Assembly (NCBI GenBank): GCA_947561585.1
Contig: CANNZV010001164.1
Coordinates: 1 to 64,000, forward strand
Direction of reading: 5' to 3'
DNA: 64,000 bases
From: Caprella mutica
Taxonomy: Eukaryota > Arthropoda > Malacostraca > Amphipoda > Caprellidae
Part shown: positions 22,925-34,035 of the stretch, piece after piece
Numbering within the stretch: the first letter of the stretch is position 1
Layout of the letters: each line of letters starts with the position of its first letter
Program-made: the position numbers and the translations under genes
Notes under the pieces: model-generated
Databases searched by the model: none
What the model was told of the DNA's origin: nothing
What the model saw: only the letters and a program-made list of their open reading frames with translations

Positions 22925-23822
22925 ATTCCACTAAGGAAAGTTCCACTGGGAAAATTCCACTGGGAAAATTCCACTGAGGAAAATTCCACTGAGGAAAATT
23001 CCACTAGATATAAATAAATATATAAATCGTACTACTTATTTTCTAAAACAATACTTTAGAATTTGTAATGTTCATATTATATATCCTTTTTGTGATATTC
23101 ATCACAGCGTTTCTTTTTAAGTGGTTTAATAAAATGTAAGTGAATATCAGTATATAAATTTTCGTAATGTACGTTTTCTTTGAGCAACACCTAAGAAAAA
23201 TGTATTCCAATTGGAATGAATATATTTCTACTTAAAAAACTATTAATTTTTTATATTTAGCTTCTTGTTCCGCAAATTTGATTACAGTTAAGGGTTATTT
23301 TCATTTGGAATTTAAGTTTGAGTTTTAAATAGGGGCAAATAAAATATATGTTATACGATACGAAAGTGGAACGTAACTCTGGTCTACTTCGAGGTCTTGC
23401 TGTAAAAATTATAAAAAAAACCGGTACAATTATATTTTTGATACAACACAGATAAACTAATATAAGAATAGAAGTTACTTCACACATTTATAGTTCAAAT
23501 ACATTATCTGCATTAAATAGATGGTTAAGATAAAGTACATTACTCAAGACACTATCCTACACTCTGCTAGATTAACATTGAACAGATCAAGATATTTATT
23601 TGAATGAAGGTAACGTTTCCTAGCTATCAAGATCTATCACTACATATTTTGGACTGTCATGTAACCTTATTTAATATTGAATTTTGTTTAGTGGAATTTT
23701 CCTCAGTGTAATTTTCCGAGTGGAATCTTCCTCAGTGGAATTTTCCTCAGTGGAACTTTCCACAGTGGAATTTTCCCAGTGGAACTTTCCGTAGTTGAAT
23801 TTTCCTCAGTGGAATCTTCCGC
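22925..23822. mobile_element. Foldback-like element, arms of GGAAAATTCCACTGA units
   Basis: The left arm (22925-22998) is about five direct copies of the 15-bp unit GGAAAATTCCACTGA. The right arm (about 23695-23822) is about nine copies of its reverse complement TCAGTGGAATTTTCC. A 700-bp AT-rich middle without a recognisable gene separates them. Inverted arms made of short tandem units are the hallmark of Foldback (FB)-type elements; the link to that group is an inference from architecture alone. Confidence 0.6.
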
Positions 23823-23828
23823 GCACCC

Positions 23829-25080
23829 ATTAGTTAGATGTCCTATTGCTATCATCAGTTAGATGTCCTATTGCTATCATCAGTTACATGTCCTATTGCT
23901 ATCAGCAGTTACATGTCCTAATGATATCATCAGTTAGATGTCCTATTGCTATCATCAGTTACATGTCCTAATGCTATCATCAGTTACATGTCCTATTGCT
24001 ATCATCAGTTACATGTCCTAATGTTATCATCAGTTAGATGTCCTATTGCTATCATCAGTTACATGTCCTAATGATATCATCAGTTACATGTCCTAATGTT
24101 ATCATCAGTTACATGTCCTATTGCTATCATCAGTTACATGTCCTAATGCTATCATCAGTTACATGTCCTATTGCTATCATCAGTTACATGTCCTAATGAT
24201 ATCATCAGTTAGATGTCCTATTGCTATCATCAGTTACATGTCCTATTGCTATCATCAGTTACATGTCCTATTGCTATCAGCAGTTACATGTCCTAATGAT
24301 ATCATCAGTTAGATGTCCTATTGCTATCATCAGTTACATGTCCTAATGCTATCATCAGTTACATGTCCTATTGCTATCATCAGTTACATGTCCTAATGTT
24401 ATCATCAGTTACATGTCCTATTGCTATCATCAGTTACATGTCCTAATGCTATCATCAGTTACATGTCCTATTGTTATCATCAGTTACATGTCCTATTGCT
24501 ATCATCAGTTACATGTCCTATTGCTATCATCAGTTACATGTCCTAATGTTATCATCAGTTACATGTCCTATTGCTATCATCAGTTACATGTCCTAATGCT
24601 ATCATCAGTTACATGTCCTATTGTTATCATCAGTTACATGTCCTATTGCTATCATCAGTTACATGTCCTATTGCTATCATCAGTTACATGTCCTATTGCT
24701 ATCATCAGTTAGATGTCCTAATGCTATCATCAGTTACATGTCCTATTGCTATCATCAGTTACATGTCCTATTGCTATCATCAGTTACATGTCCTATTGCT
24801 ATCATCAGTTAGATGTCCTAATGCTATCATCAGTTACATGTCCTATTGCTATCATCAGTTAGATGTCCTAATGCTATCATCAGTTACATGTCCTATTGCT
24901 ATCATCAGTTACATGTCCTATTGCTATCATCAGTTACATGTCCTATTGCTATCATCAGTTAGATGTCCTAATGCTATCATCAGTTACATGTCCTATTGCT
25001 ATCATCAGTTAGATGTCCTAATGCTATCATCAGTTACATGTCCTATTGCTATCATCAGTTAGATGTCCTATTGCTATCAT
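23829..25080. repeat. 25-bp tandem array, 50 copies
   Basis: The unit contains ATCATCAGTTACATGTCCTA and TTGCT or ATGCT. Three sites vary (TTACATG/TTAGATG, CCTATTG/CCTAATG, GCTATC/GATATC/GTTATC), and blocks of variants repeat as multimers, for example near 24700-25060. It is open in some frames only because 25-bp units cycle through the frames without stops. Confidence 0.97.
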
Positions 25081-25121
25081 TACCAATTTTAATATTTTCA
25101 ACTCTACCACTCACATAATAG

Positions 25122-27081
25122 TTCACTTCCCTTACTACTATTGCACTTCCCTTACTACTATTGCACTTCCCTTACTACTATTGCACTTCCCTTACTGCTA
25201 TTGCACTTCCCTTACTACTATTGCACTTCCCTTACTACTATTGCACTTCCCTTACTACTATTGCACTTCCCTTACTACTATTGCACTTCCCTTACTACTA
25301 TTGCACTTCCCTTACTACTATTGCACTTCCCTTACTACTATTGCACTTCCCTTACTACTATTGCACTTCCCTTACTACTATTGCACTTCCCTTACTACTA
25401 TTGCACTTCCCTTACTACTATTGCACTTCCCTTACTACTATTGCACTTCCCTCACTACTATTGCACTTCCCTCACTACTATTGCACTTCCCTTACTACTA
25501 TTGCACTTCCCTTACTACTTTTGCACTTCCCTTACTACTATTGCACTTCCCTTACTACTATTGCACTTCCCTTACTACTATTGCACTTCCCTTACTACTA
25601 TTGCACTTCCCTCACTACTATTGCACTTCCCTCACTACTATTGCACTTCCCTCACTACTATTGCACTTCCCTTACTACTATTGCACTTCCCTTACTACTA
25701 TTGCACTTCCCTTACTACTATTGCACTTCCCTTACTACTATTGCACTTCCCTTACTACTATTGCACTTCCCTTACTACTATTGCACTTCCCTTACTACTA
25801 TTGCACTTCCCTTACTACTATTGCACTTCCCTTACTACTATTGCACTTCCCTTACTACTATTGCACTTCCCTTACTACTATTGCACTTCCCTTACTACTA
25901 TTGCACTTCCCTTACTACTATTGCACTTCCCTTACTACTATTGCACTTCCCTTACTACTATTGCACTTCCCTTACTACTATTGCACTTCCCTTACTACTA
26001 TTGCACTTCCCTTACTACTATTGCACTTCCCTTACTACTATTGCACTTCCCTTACTACTATTGCACTTCCCTTACTGCTATTGCACTTCCCTTACTACTA
26101 TTGCACTTCCCTTACTACTATTGCACTTCCCTTACTACTATTGCACTTCCCTCACTACTATTGCACTTCCCTCACTACTATTGCACTTCCCTTACTACTA
26201 TTGCACTTCCCTCACTACTATTGCACTTCCCTTACTACTATTGCACTTCCCTCACTACTATTGCACTTCCCTTACTACTATTGCACTTCCCTTACTACTA
26301 TTGCACTTCCCTTACTACTATTGCACTTCCCTTACTACTATTGCACTTCCCTCACTACTATTGCACTTCCCTTACTACTATTGCACTTCCCTTACTACTA
26401 TTGCACTTCCCTTACTACTATTGCACTTCCCTTACTACTATTGCACTTCCCTTACTACTATTGCACTTCCCTTACTACTATTGCACTTCCCTTACTACTA
26501 TTGCACTTCCCTCACTACTATTGCACTTCCCTTACTACTATTGCACTTCCCTTACTACTATTGCACTTCCCTTACTACTATTGCACTTCCCTTACTACTA
26601 TTGCACTTCCCTTACTACTATTGCACTTCCCTTACTACTATTGCACTTCCCTTACTACTATTGCACTTCCCTTACTACTATTGCACTTCCCTTACTACTA
26701 TTGCACTTCCCTTACTACTATTGCACTTCCCTTACTACTATTGCACTTCCCTTACTACTATTGCACTTCCCTTACTACTTTTGCACTTCCCTCACTACTA
26801 TTGCACTTCCCTTACTACTATTGCACTTCCCTTACTACTATTGCACTTCCCTTACTACTATTGCACTTCCCTTACTACTATTGCACTTCCCTTACTACTA
26901 TTGCACTTCCCTTACTACTATTGCACTTCCCTTACTACTATTGCACTTCCCTTACTACTATTGCACTTCCCTCACTACTATTGCACTTCCCTCACTACTA
27001 TTGCACTTCCCTTACTTACTATTGCACTTCCCTTACTACTATTGCACTTCCCTCACTACTATTGCACTTCCCTTACTACTT
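25122..27081. repeat. 20-bp tandem array, 98 copies, very homogeneous
   Basis: The unit is TTGCACTTCCCTTACTACTA. The main variant is CTCACTACTA, and there are a few GCTA or CTTT changes. One 4-bp insertion at about 27015 (CTTACTTACTATT) shifts the register. All three + frames stay open for over 650 codons because 20-bp units lack stops in every phase; these are not proteins. Confidence 0.98.
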
Positions 27082-28110
27082 TTACATTCACTACATTACT
27101 GCCTAGTTTACAGACTAGGGTAACCTCCACGTCTCATTTATATATGCTAAGTTATTCATTGCAATTATACCTAATATTCTCATTTGCATTAATTGAATGT
27201 AACGAATCGTTAATGATGCACTGCCATATTTGTTAAATGTACTCCCTCATTCTGGGATAAAAAAGCTGTAAAAAAAACTCCCGGTTAAAAAAAGATATAA
27301 AAATTACCCGGTAAGAACACCGAGTAAAGAAAACTCTCTCGTCAAAAAAACCCCGTCGAAGAAAAATAGAGACAGCTCAAAAAACCTGGTAGTTTTCATC
27401 AAATTTCAGGAGTGTTTTACACAGTCTGTAATTGGTTCATACATTTAGTGATAGTTTTCTTATTTTGCAAAATAGACGATAGAGTTGATCCGTTCTTATC
27501 AGAAGTCTGGTATAGATAAGATGGCGATTTCAAAGATAGCAATGTAGATATTAACAATATGTTTAACACTTTTCAAACCAATTTATTTATATATTTAGTA
27601 TCCTATAGTAAATATCAAGAAACAGAATCATGACTTCAAAGCATTGTAACGGAAATCACTTCCATTAAATTACACAATTTACAGTAATATTTATGTAGAG
27701 TTCATAATAAGGAAAACAATTGAATTAATGGAATTTATACATAGGTTGAATGTACGATATTTCTTAAGAATGACATATTAATAAATACTTTGCTATACAA
27801 TAATAAAATAGAAGCCATCCTAAAGATATAAATTCCTAGATTGTTGTTTGAATTCTCTTTTGTTTTTAAACCACCCAAAGAGTGAGAAATTCCAAGAATT
27901 TCCTATGAATTAAAACCTACAAACCGTGTTCTGAACTTCAAGAATTTGTTGATAGTTTCTAGTTGAACAGTTTTAAAGTTATAGATATGTTATATTTGCT
28001 GTTTTTATATTAACATGTAATTTAAATAAGCAATTATTCTTTAATATATTTTGATACATAATAAACAAGAATAGCTGAAATTACAATAAATGGGTAAACG
28101 TGTTTACTTT
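27082..28110. other. AT-rich intron sequence, no gene
   Basis: At 27255-27365 a loose purine-rich repeat (AACTCCCGGTTAAAAAAA, ATTACCCGGTAAG and similar) may be an eroded relative of the GGAAAATT-type arrays. Nothing else is recognised. Confidence 0.4.
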
Positions 28111-28720
28111 TAACAGAGTAAAGTAGAGAGTACTAGAGAGTAACAGAGTAAAGTAGAGAGTACTAGAGAGTAACAGATTAAAGTAGAGAGTACTAGAGAG
28201 TAACAGAGTAAAGTAGAAAGTACCAGAGAGTAAAGAGTAAAGTAGAAAGTACCAGAGAGTAACAGAGTAAAGTAGAGAGTACCAGAGAGTAACAGAGTAA
28301 AGTAGAGAGTACCAGAGAGTAACAGAGTAAAGTAGAAAGTACTAGAGAGTAACAGAGTAAAGTAGAGAGTACCAGAGAGTAACAGAGTAAAGTAGAAAGT
28401 ACCAGAGAGTAACAGAGTAAAGTAGAGAGTAACAGAGTAAAGTAGAAAGTACTAGAGAGTAACAGAGTAAAGTAGAGAGTACCAGAGAGTAACAGAGTAA
28501 AGTAGAAAGTACTAGAGAGAACAGAGTAAAGTAGAGAGTACTAGAGAGTAACAGAGTAAAGTAGAAAGTACTAGAGAGTAACAGAGTAAAGTAGAGAGTA
28601 CCAGAGAGTAACAGAGTAAAGTAGAGAGTACCAGAGAGTAACAGAGTAAAGTAGAGAGTACTAGAGAGTAACAGAGTAAAGTAGAAAGTACTAGAGAGTA
28701 ACAGAGTAAAGTAGAAGTAC
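28111..28720. repeat. 30-bp tandem array, about 20 copies
   Basis: The unit is TAACAGAGTAAAGTAGAGAG followed by TACTAGAGAG, with AGAAAGT and TACCAGAG variants and a few short units. It is purine-rich on the + strand. Confidence 0.95.
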
Positions 28721-28805
28721 TGATTTCACTAGAAAGAATAATACTTCATTTGACATTCTCTGTGAAAATGTCAGACTCGTCTATGAGTGGAGTAGAGAAA
28801 CTCAT

Positions 28806-28952
28806 CAGACACCAAGTACAACCTAACACCAAGTACAGCCTAACACCAAGTACAACTTAACACCAAGTACAACCTATTTCCAAGTACATCCTAACGCCAT
28901 GTACATCCTAACACCAAGTACAGCCTAACACCAAGTACAGCCTAACAACCTA
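28806..28952. repeat. 19-bp tandem array, about 8 copies
   Basis: The unit ACACCAAGTACAACCTAAC varies moderately (CAGCC, CATCC, TTTCC). Confidence 0.85.
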
Positions 28953-29248
28953 TAACTAATGTCTCAATATTTTACACAATTGTACATCTGTTACACTAGC
29001 TCAGCTGCAATAGGTTTTATTCACCAAAGTATTTAGGAGATATCCTGTCAATGGGAAAGAAATTAGGTAACTTGGTTATTTTGTTCATTCATCTGCTTAT
29101 ATTTTCTATGTGATTGCTGTTAATACACAAATGTCTGTAATTAATTTTCACCTGTAGCTGAGGATTTCAAATACATTTACCTATCGAATATTCTTAATAA
29201 AGTATCAGAATCAGCAAAGCATAATTTATACATGGATGTCGGGTATAG

Positions 29249-29486
29249 GGAAATTCGGTCTCGGAATTTTCGGTCTCAGGTATTAATATAACTTATCAGT
29301 TACATGTATCGAGGGGCGGGCCACCCTTTAAACCCCTTGTCAGATCATTGAACAATCCTGAAATGTACAGTACAAAAAACTACATAAAGGACGTACATTT
29401 ATGCTGCGACTTTCAAAATAATCTTAATTCATTCCGAGACCGAATTTTCCATACGGAAATTTCCGAGAATGAAATTTCCGGCCACA
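29249..29486. mobile_element. Small foldback-like element, GGTCTC type
   Basis: GGGAAATTCGGTCTCGGAAT followed by a second CGGTCTC unit on the left is matched by ATTCCGAGACCGAATTTTCC on the right in inverted orientation, then by GAAATTTCCGGCCAC. The core after the left arm (CAGGTATTAATATAACTTAT, then ATGTATCGAGGGGCGGG) is homologous to sequences following the arms at 34150 and 48625, so these are copies of one family. Confidence 0.6.
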
Positions 29487-29855
29487 ATAGTAATCAATTA
29501 TTAGAAAATACTCAAATTTTCTTTTGATGAGTTAACATTGGGTTTAATAGCATTTGAATCTAAATTTCTTAAATGCAAACATAAGTAAATATAATTCACC
29601 TGTTGTGCGATAATTTAGTATAATATATTGAGTATAAGATGTTGCAAAAGGTGTTGAAGAGTGTGAATTATAACCCTAGAGTAAGTAAAACTGCAAATCA
29701 CAGCAAATTGCTATAGTTTAGTAGATACTATTTTTAAAAAGCACTTGAGTTCAAATTTTTAGATATCCTCTCAATACGCCTTTTTCGTGGCTGATATTTT
29801 ATCCTATTTCTAATTTACAATTGCAATCTATTATTCTTCTATATTCTTTTTTCAG

Positions 29856-30443
29856 TTACGCATCTTCACAGTCTACAGTAAACAAAAAAGATTGGGAGAA
29901 AAAATCCAGAAATTATCGGTCTTCCAATGGACAAAATGTACATACGAAATATCTAAGTAGTAATTATAATAGTCACTATAGTAGAAGCTTCAACAAAGAT
30001 AATTATAATAGATTATACTCAAAAAGTACAAAATTGGTGTCAGGGTTGCGACACAATCCACAAAGACAAAGTTATCGCATTGATGACCATAAGAAAAACG
30101 CATCTAGTCAACAAAATACTTTTTTATCTCGTCACGTACAACCAAAATTCCCAAAACCTCAGCAGATATCAAAAAACAACAACTCCCGCCAATTTAAACA
30201 TCTCACGTTCAGCAATACTAAAATGCTCAAACAACTCAAAAAAGTGCAGGATGGTTATATCATTCAGAAGATACCAGCTGACGATATTTCGAAGGGTTAC
30301 GTCACAGTTATATCGTCACCAAACGATATCATGAAATTGGAGCCAGAGGAAAAAGACGAGGATAACTGGGATGAAATGATAGACCCTAACGTTTGCAGGA
30401 AGATGACAGGACTTAACAAATCGCAGAAGAAACTCTGTCATAA
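29856..30443 (+). CDS. Wnt10: Wnt10-like, exon 2: basic N-terminal region
   Basis: The exon follows TATTCTTTTTTCAG and ends at CATAA|GTGAGTT. Residues 36-231 of the assembled protein begin YASSQSTVNKKDWEKKSRNY. About 175 residues rich in Asn, Ser, Lys, Arg and Gln follow without recognisable domains, then an acidic patch (EPEEKDEDNWDEM). The exon closes with VCRKMTGLNKSQKKLCH, which is the start of the conserved Wnt domain (C-x-x-x-x-G-L-x-x-x-Q-x-x-x-C). A sequon NASS lies in the basic part. The long linker between signal peptide and Wnt domain is unusual; most Wnts have 20-60 residues there. The frame could be misread as starting at TTG 29821, but no ATG serves it, so a separate signal-peptide exon is required. 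Confidence 0.85.
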
Positions 30444-30643
30444 GTGAGTTTCTGTCTTGGAACAAAAACAGTGATTTATACCTATTCTATAAAATGAATT
30501 TAGGATCTTTCCATGCCTTCAAAATTAGCTAAATAATTTGGTCTTTTCAATCAAGTTATCCTTTTTTGCAATATGAATTTCAATTGAGTATACCCTTACC
30601 TTGCTTTTAGATCTAATAAGGAATGATTCATATCCTATTTCAG

Positions 30644-30789
30644 TCACGTGGAAGCCACCGGAGTTGCTGATATAGGAATCAAGATGGCGGTACGCGAGTG
30701 TCAACATCAGATGAGAAGACAGAGGTGGAATTGCAGCGATTTGAACACTTTTACTGACGGCACTCACAAATCAGCTATAATGGAGACTG
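30644..30789 (+). CDS. Wnt10: Wnt10-like, exon 3: ECQHQ / RWNC segment
   Basis: The acceptor is CCTATTTCAG|TCACGTG and the donor GAGACTG|GTGAGTG. The junction codon with exon 2 is AAT. The exon encodes HVEATGVADIGIKMAVRECQ, then HQMRRQRWNCSDLNTF and TDGTHKSAIMET. The block [IL]xxAxxECQxQ[FM]RxxRWNC is a family signature of all Wnts; WNCS is also a potential N-glycosylation site. The exon's last 27 bases together with the donor form the first unit of a 71-bp tandem array that fills the beginning of intron 3. Confidence 0.93.
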
Positions 30790-31150
30790 GTGAGTGAAGT
30801 ATTACCATATCTACCTACTAATATCTTACAGCTCTCACAAATCAGCTATAATGGAGTCTGGTGAGTGAACTATTTCCATATCTACCTACTAATATCTTAC
30901 AGCTCTCACAAATCAGCTATAATGGAGACTGGTGAGTGAAGTATTACCATATCTACCTACTAATATCTTACAGCTCTCACAAATCAGCTATAATGGAGTC
31001 TGGTGAGTGAACTATTTCCATATCTATCTACTAATATCTTACAGCTCTCACAAATCAGCTATAATGGAGACTGGTGAGTGAACTATTACAATATCTACCT
31101 ACTAATATCTTACAGCTCTCACAATCAGCTATCATGGAGTCAATTGTAAC
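30763..31150 (+). repeat. 71-bp array made of exon 3 end plus its splice donor
   Basis: Units start at 30763 (the true exon), 30834, 30905, 30976, 31047 and a decayed partial at 31118. Each has CACAAATCAGCTATAATGGA, the donor ACTG|GTGAGTG, about 30 bp of intron, then CTACTAATATCTTACAG. The last part reads like a branch point and acceptor. Every extra unit therefore looks like a 29-nt exon (30832-30860 and so on) with both splice sites. Odd and even copies differ in step (GAGACTG/GAGTCTG), so a 142-bp dimer was duplicated. Confidence 0.95.
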
Positions 31151-32352
31151 CGTTTAAATACTAATAGCATCCTTTCTTTCTTTAAAAGGCTCTTGAATAT
31201 AGGTATACGCTACATAAGCTGTACTTCCATCATTTATTTATTTAACGTGTATAGTAAACACTGTCACCATTTGAAGTAACTAAAATAATATTGTTAATTT
31301 AGTACATTGAAAAAGTATATTTATTTAACCATCAGAATGACTATTAGATTCACATGCAAATCATATATCTGTAACTTAATCTAATTATCAAGAGTTATCT
31401 CATTGCAACACTGAACCCTGCATCCAGAGTATGTATAGGTAGGTACATAGGTAGGTACATAGACATGTACATAGGTATGTACATACATAGGTAGGTACAT
31501 AGTTACCTCCCATTGCTGTTGTTTGCTGTGTGTTAGTCTGTGGTAATATCTTCATTAGCGCTGAGGTCTGACAAAGGCCATAGCATTTAGCACGCTAGGG
31601 ATTAGCTCTTTTATCACAGGTAAGTAAAAGCACCGACTCATCGTTACATCCACGCATGCCAGGGAAATCAATGAATGGAATTTGTGATCGATGTCTCCTT
31701 CCCAAAAAGATATCGTCAAAGGTTCACATTTTTAGATATATGATAACATAACTCTAACATCGTATATAATTATTGTTCAAAACAATTTTCCCTTGGAAAC
31801 ATTCACAGGAAATGTTTTTTGTGTATTAGGCTTCAGGAGAGACTACTTAAATGACAATTAGATCTGTCTTCGTATACACTTAGAGTACAATGAGTTACTT
31901 AGAGTACAATAGCTGTGTAGGAATACAATGGCACAATAGGTAACTAATAGCTTCGTTACAATATAAAGAAGCAGATAGTCTTTCACATCTCCATTAACAA
32001 TTTACATACCAACTCAAATGAAAATACATTCTGATATTATAGAAAACTATTATTGTAGAGTTGAAATAATGGAAATTATATTTTAATTGTTTTTTTATTA
32101 TTTTATTTTACCATTGGCTTACAAATGAAGTATAAAATTGAAATAGCCAAATCTACAAACATGTATAAAAGAAGATAAATTTAGAATTTTCAATTGCTCA
32201 AAATACCTACCTAGTAATAAAAGCTACAACATTCCTCTATTGAGTGATGAAGATAACGCAGGAAAACATCTTGTGAGAGCTCAGGAAACAAAGGAGGAAA
32301 TTGTCGATTTGTTGGGGTATTAGAAGACACTTTAGACGAGATGAGGTGGAAC

Positions 32353-32520
32353 TAATGTGCTGATGAGAGAGAGAGAAGTGAGATGAGTGGGACCTAATGG
32401 AGAGAGAAGTGAGATGAGTGGAACCTAATGGAGAGAGAAGTGAGATGAGTGGAACCTAATGGAGAGAGAAGTGAGATGAGTGGAACCTAATGGAGAGAGA
32501 TGTGAGATGAGTGGGACCAT
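32353..32520. repeat. 31-bp tandem array, about 5 copies
   Basis: The unit GGAGAGAGAAGTGAGATGAG plus TGGAACCTAAT repeats. It passes into a looser 15-bp repeat (GGATGGGACCTTTAT and variants) at about 32520-32590. Confidence 0.88.
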
Positions 32521-32620
32521 TATGGATGGGACCTTCATGGGTGGGACCTTCCTTCATGGGTGGGACCTTTACGGATGGGACCTTTATGGAGAGAGACTAT
32601 ATGGATGGAGTGATGGAGTG
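32521..32620. repeat. Loose 15-bp repeat, about 5 units
   Basis: Variants of TATGGATGGGACCTT and CATGGGTGGGACCTT occur in tandem, continuing from the 31-bp array with GGAGAGAGAC at its end. A related TTTATGGATAGAGTGATGGA appears again at about 33990-34020, on the other side of the LINE remnant, which may therefore have inserted into this repeat. Confidence 0.6.
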
Positions 32621-32789
32621 AGACTTTATAAAATAATAAATAAAATAATCTTTATTGATACAAATAAAAATGAGGATACATTAAAAACATATAATTTTCT
32701 GTATCAAGCTTGTTCTAAGTGTTACTGCTGTAGAGCAGCAAACTTTTCAAGCAAACGATAACAACATGACATTCAAACCAACTATACCA

Positions 32790-33960
32790 AAGATTGCTAA
32801 CACCTCGAATACCATAAATTCAAAAAATCAACAAAGACGGATAATGCATGGTTCTTCTTGTCTAAACTACCATATACATATCCAGAGAACTTAACAAGAT
32901 CATCCACAGTACACTTTCCTTTTTGGAACCCAAACTGAGACGTGTCTAAAATGGAATATTTACTAATATACTTTAGTAGTCTCACCGCAACAATCTTTTA
33001 GACTATTTTACTGTACAAGGGTAAAATTGAAATAGGACGATAATTTGACATTTGCGATTTGCAAACCTTTTTATGAATTGGTACTATAGTAGCTACTTTA
33101 AAAACATATGGGAAGTTCCCTGTTGAAAAGAGTTATTGATGAGAAGACTGAGTGGGCAAGCTAAAGTATCACCTACAAGCTTCAAAATACTAACAGAAAT
33201 TTCATCCTTATTATACTTAGTATTTTTGAGCGACCTAATTACATTTAGACATTCCAATTGGTATGTTGGATACATGAAAAATGAGTTACATGTGTTAAAC
33301 TTAATAAAACTGTTAGGATGACAATTGCTAGCAGGAATTTTCCTCTCCAAGTCAACCGCCACATTTCCGAAATATTCATTGAACTTATTGGCTATTTCAG
33401 TGGGATCAGTTGATGTTACATTAATAACTGTTATTTCATCAATAGAGCTACAATTTCTGAATTTCGTCCCGTAACTTCATTTATAACATTTCAAGTTTCA
33501 CTGATAGAATTTTTAGCACTACAAAATTTCCCCCTATAATACACAGATTTAGCTCTTCGGATTTTATTGGTTAACCTATTCTTGAACATATTATTTTGAT
33601 GAGCACAAATCAAACCCAATTTTAACATTTTAAAATTCAATGACTTGATCTTAAAATCACTCAGTATTTCGTCACTTAACCACGGATTTTAATCTCTTTG
33701 TAGTAACCTGTTTATATCTAATCGGGAAACATGAACAATAAATGGAATTAACCCTATCTGTGAAAACACGAGCTGCAACATCAACATCACAACTACACAA
33801 TAGTTCATTCCACGGTACTACAGACAATAGATATTTAAAAGATTGCACATTGACATCATTTTTGACTCTAAACTTGATGTTTACCACAGTATCATCCTCA
33901 CTAGTATCAGCAGCTCGCAAAAATATCAAAGAGGGTAGATGGTCTAACACGTCGAACGTG
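32790..33960 (-). pseudogene. Jockey/CR1-group LINE, decayed EN-RT fragment
   Basis: On the minus strand from 33960, DHLPSLIF (end of an AP-endonuclease domain, SDHLP-type) is followed by a linker with VVPWNELLCSCD and SIYCSCFPIR (about 33830-33720). SLKNTKYNKDEISVSILKLV (about 33240-33170) and IVPIHKKVCKSQMSNYRPIS (about 33085-33020) come next, then SQFGFQKGKCTVDDLV (about 32940-32890). This is the usual order of an arthropod Jockey-type ORF2 up to RT motif 2a. It is broken by stops, and the catalytic YADD part is not present. It is flanked on both sides by the GGATGGGACC/GGATAGAGTG repeat. Confidence 0.85.
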
Positions 33961-34035
33961 AGAAGCGGATGGATTGACGGTGAGAGACTTTATGGATAGA
34001 GTGATGGAGACTGGGACTGTGGATAGAGTGATATT

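Larger units (their letters stand above)
18536..29855 (+). other. Wnt intron 1 (11.3 kb)
   Basis: The intron starts GTGAGT and ends TATTCTTTTTTCAG. It holds a TTAA-ended MITE (19.0 kb), a mariner-like element (21.1 kb), a foldback-like element (22.9 kb) and tandem arrays at 20.8, 22.3, 23.8, 25.1 and 28.1 kb. The remaining segments (about 19870-20840, 27082-28110 and 29490-29855) are AT-rich without recognisable genes. Confidence 0.6.

Noticed and set aside
23829..25080. CRISPR array
   Set aside because: It has regular spacing of about 25 bp, but the whole unit is repeated and no unique spacers lie between repeats. The setting is a eukaryotic intron with no cas genes. The same holds for the other arrays.
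25046..27236. Three overlapping open frames of about 660-690 codons (FPYYYCTSLTTIALP repeats)
   Set aside because: They exist only because the 20-bp unit contains no stop in any phase; all three frames give the same peptide repeat. There is no start context, no non-repetitive domain and no codon bias.
29821..29855. Start of the Wnt protein at 29821 (MQSIILLYSFFSYASS)
   Set aside because: The codon is TTG, not ATG, and the stretch is the polypyrimidine tract and acceptor of the exon (TATTCTTTTTTCAG). The signal peptide is better supplied by 18429-18535.
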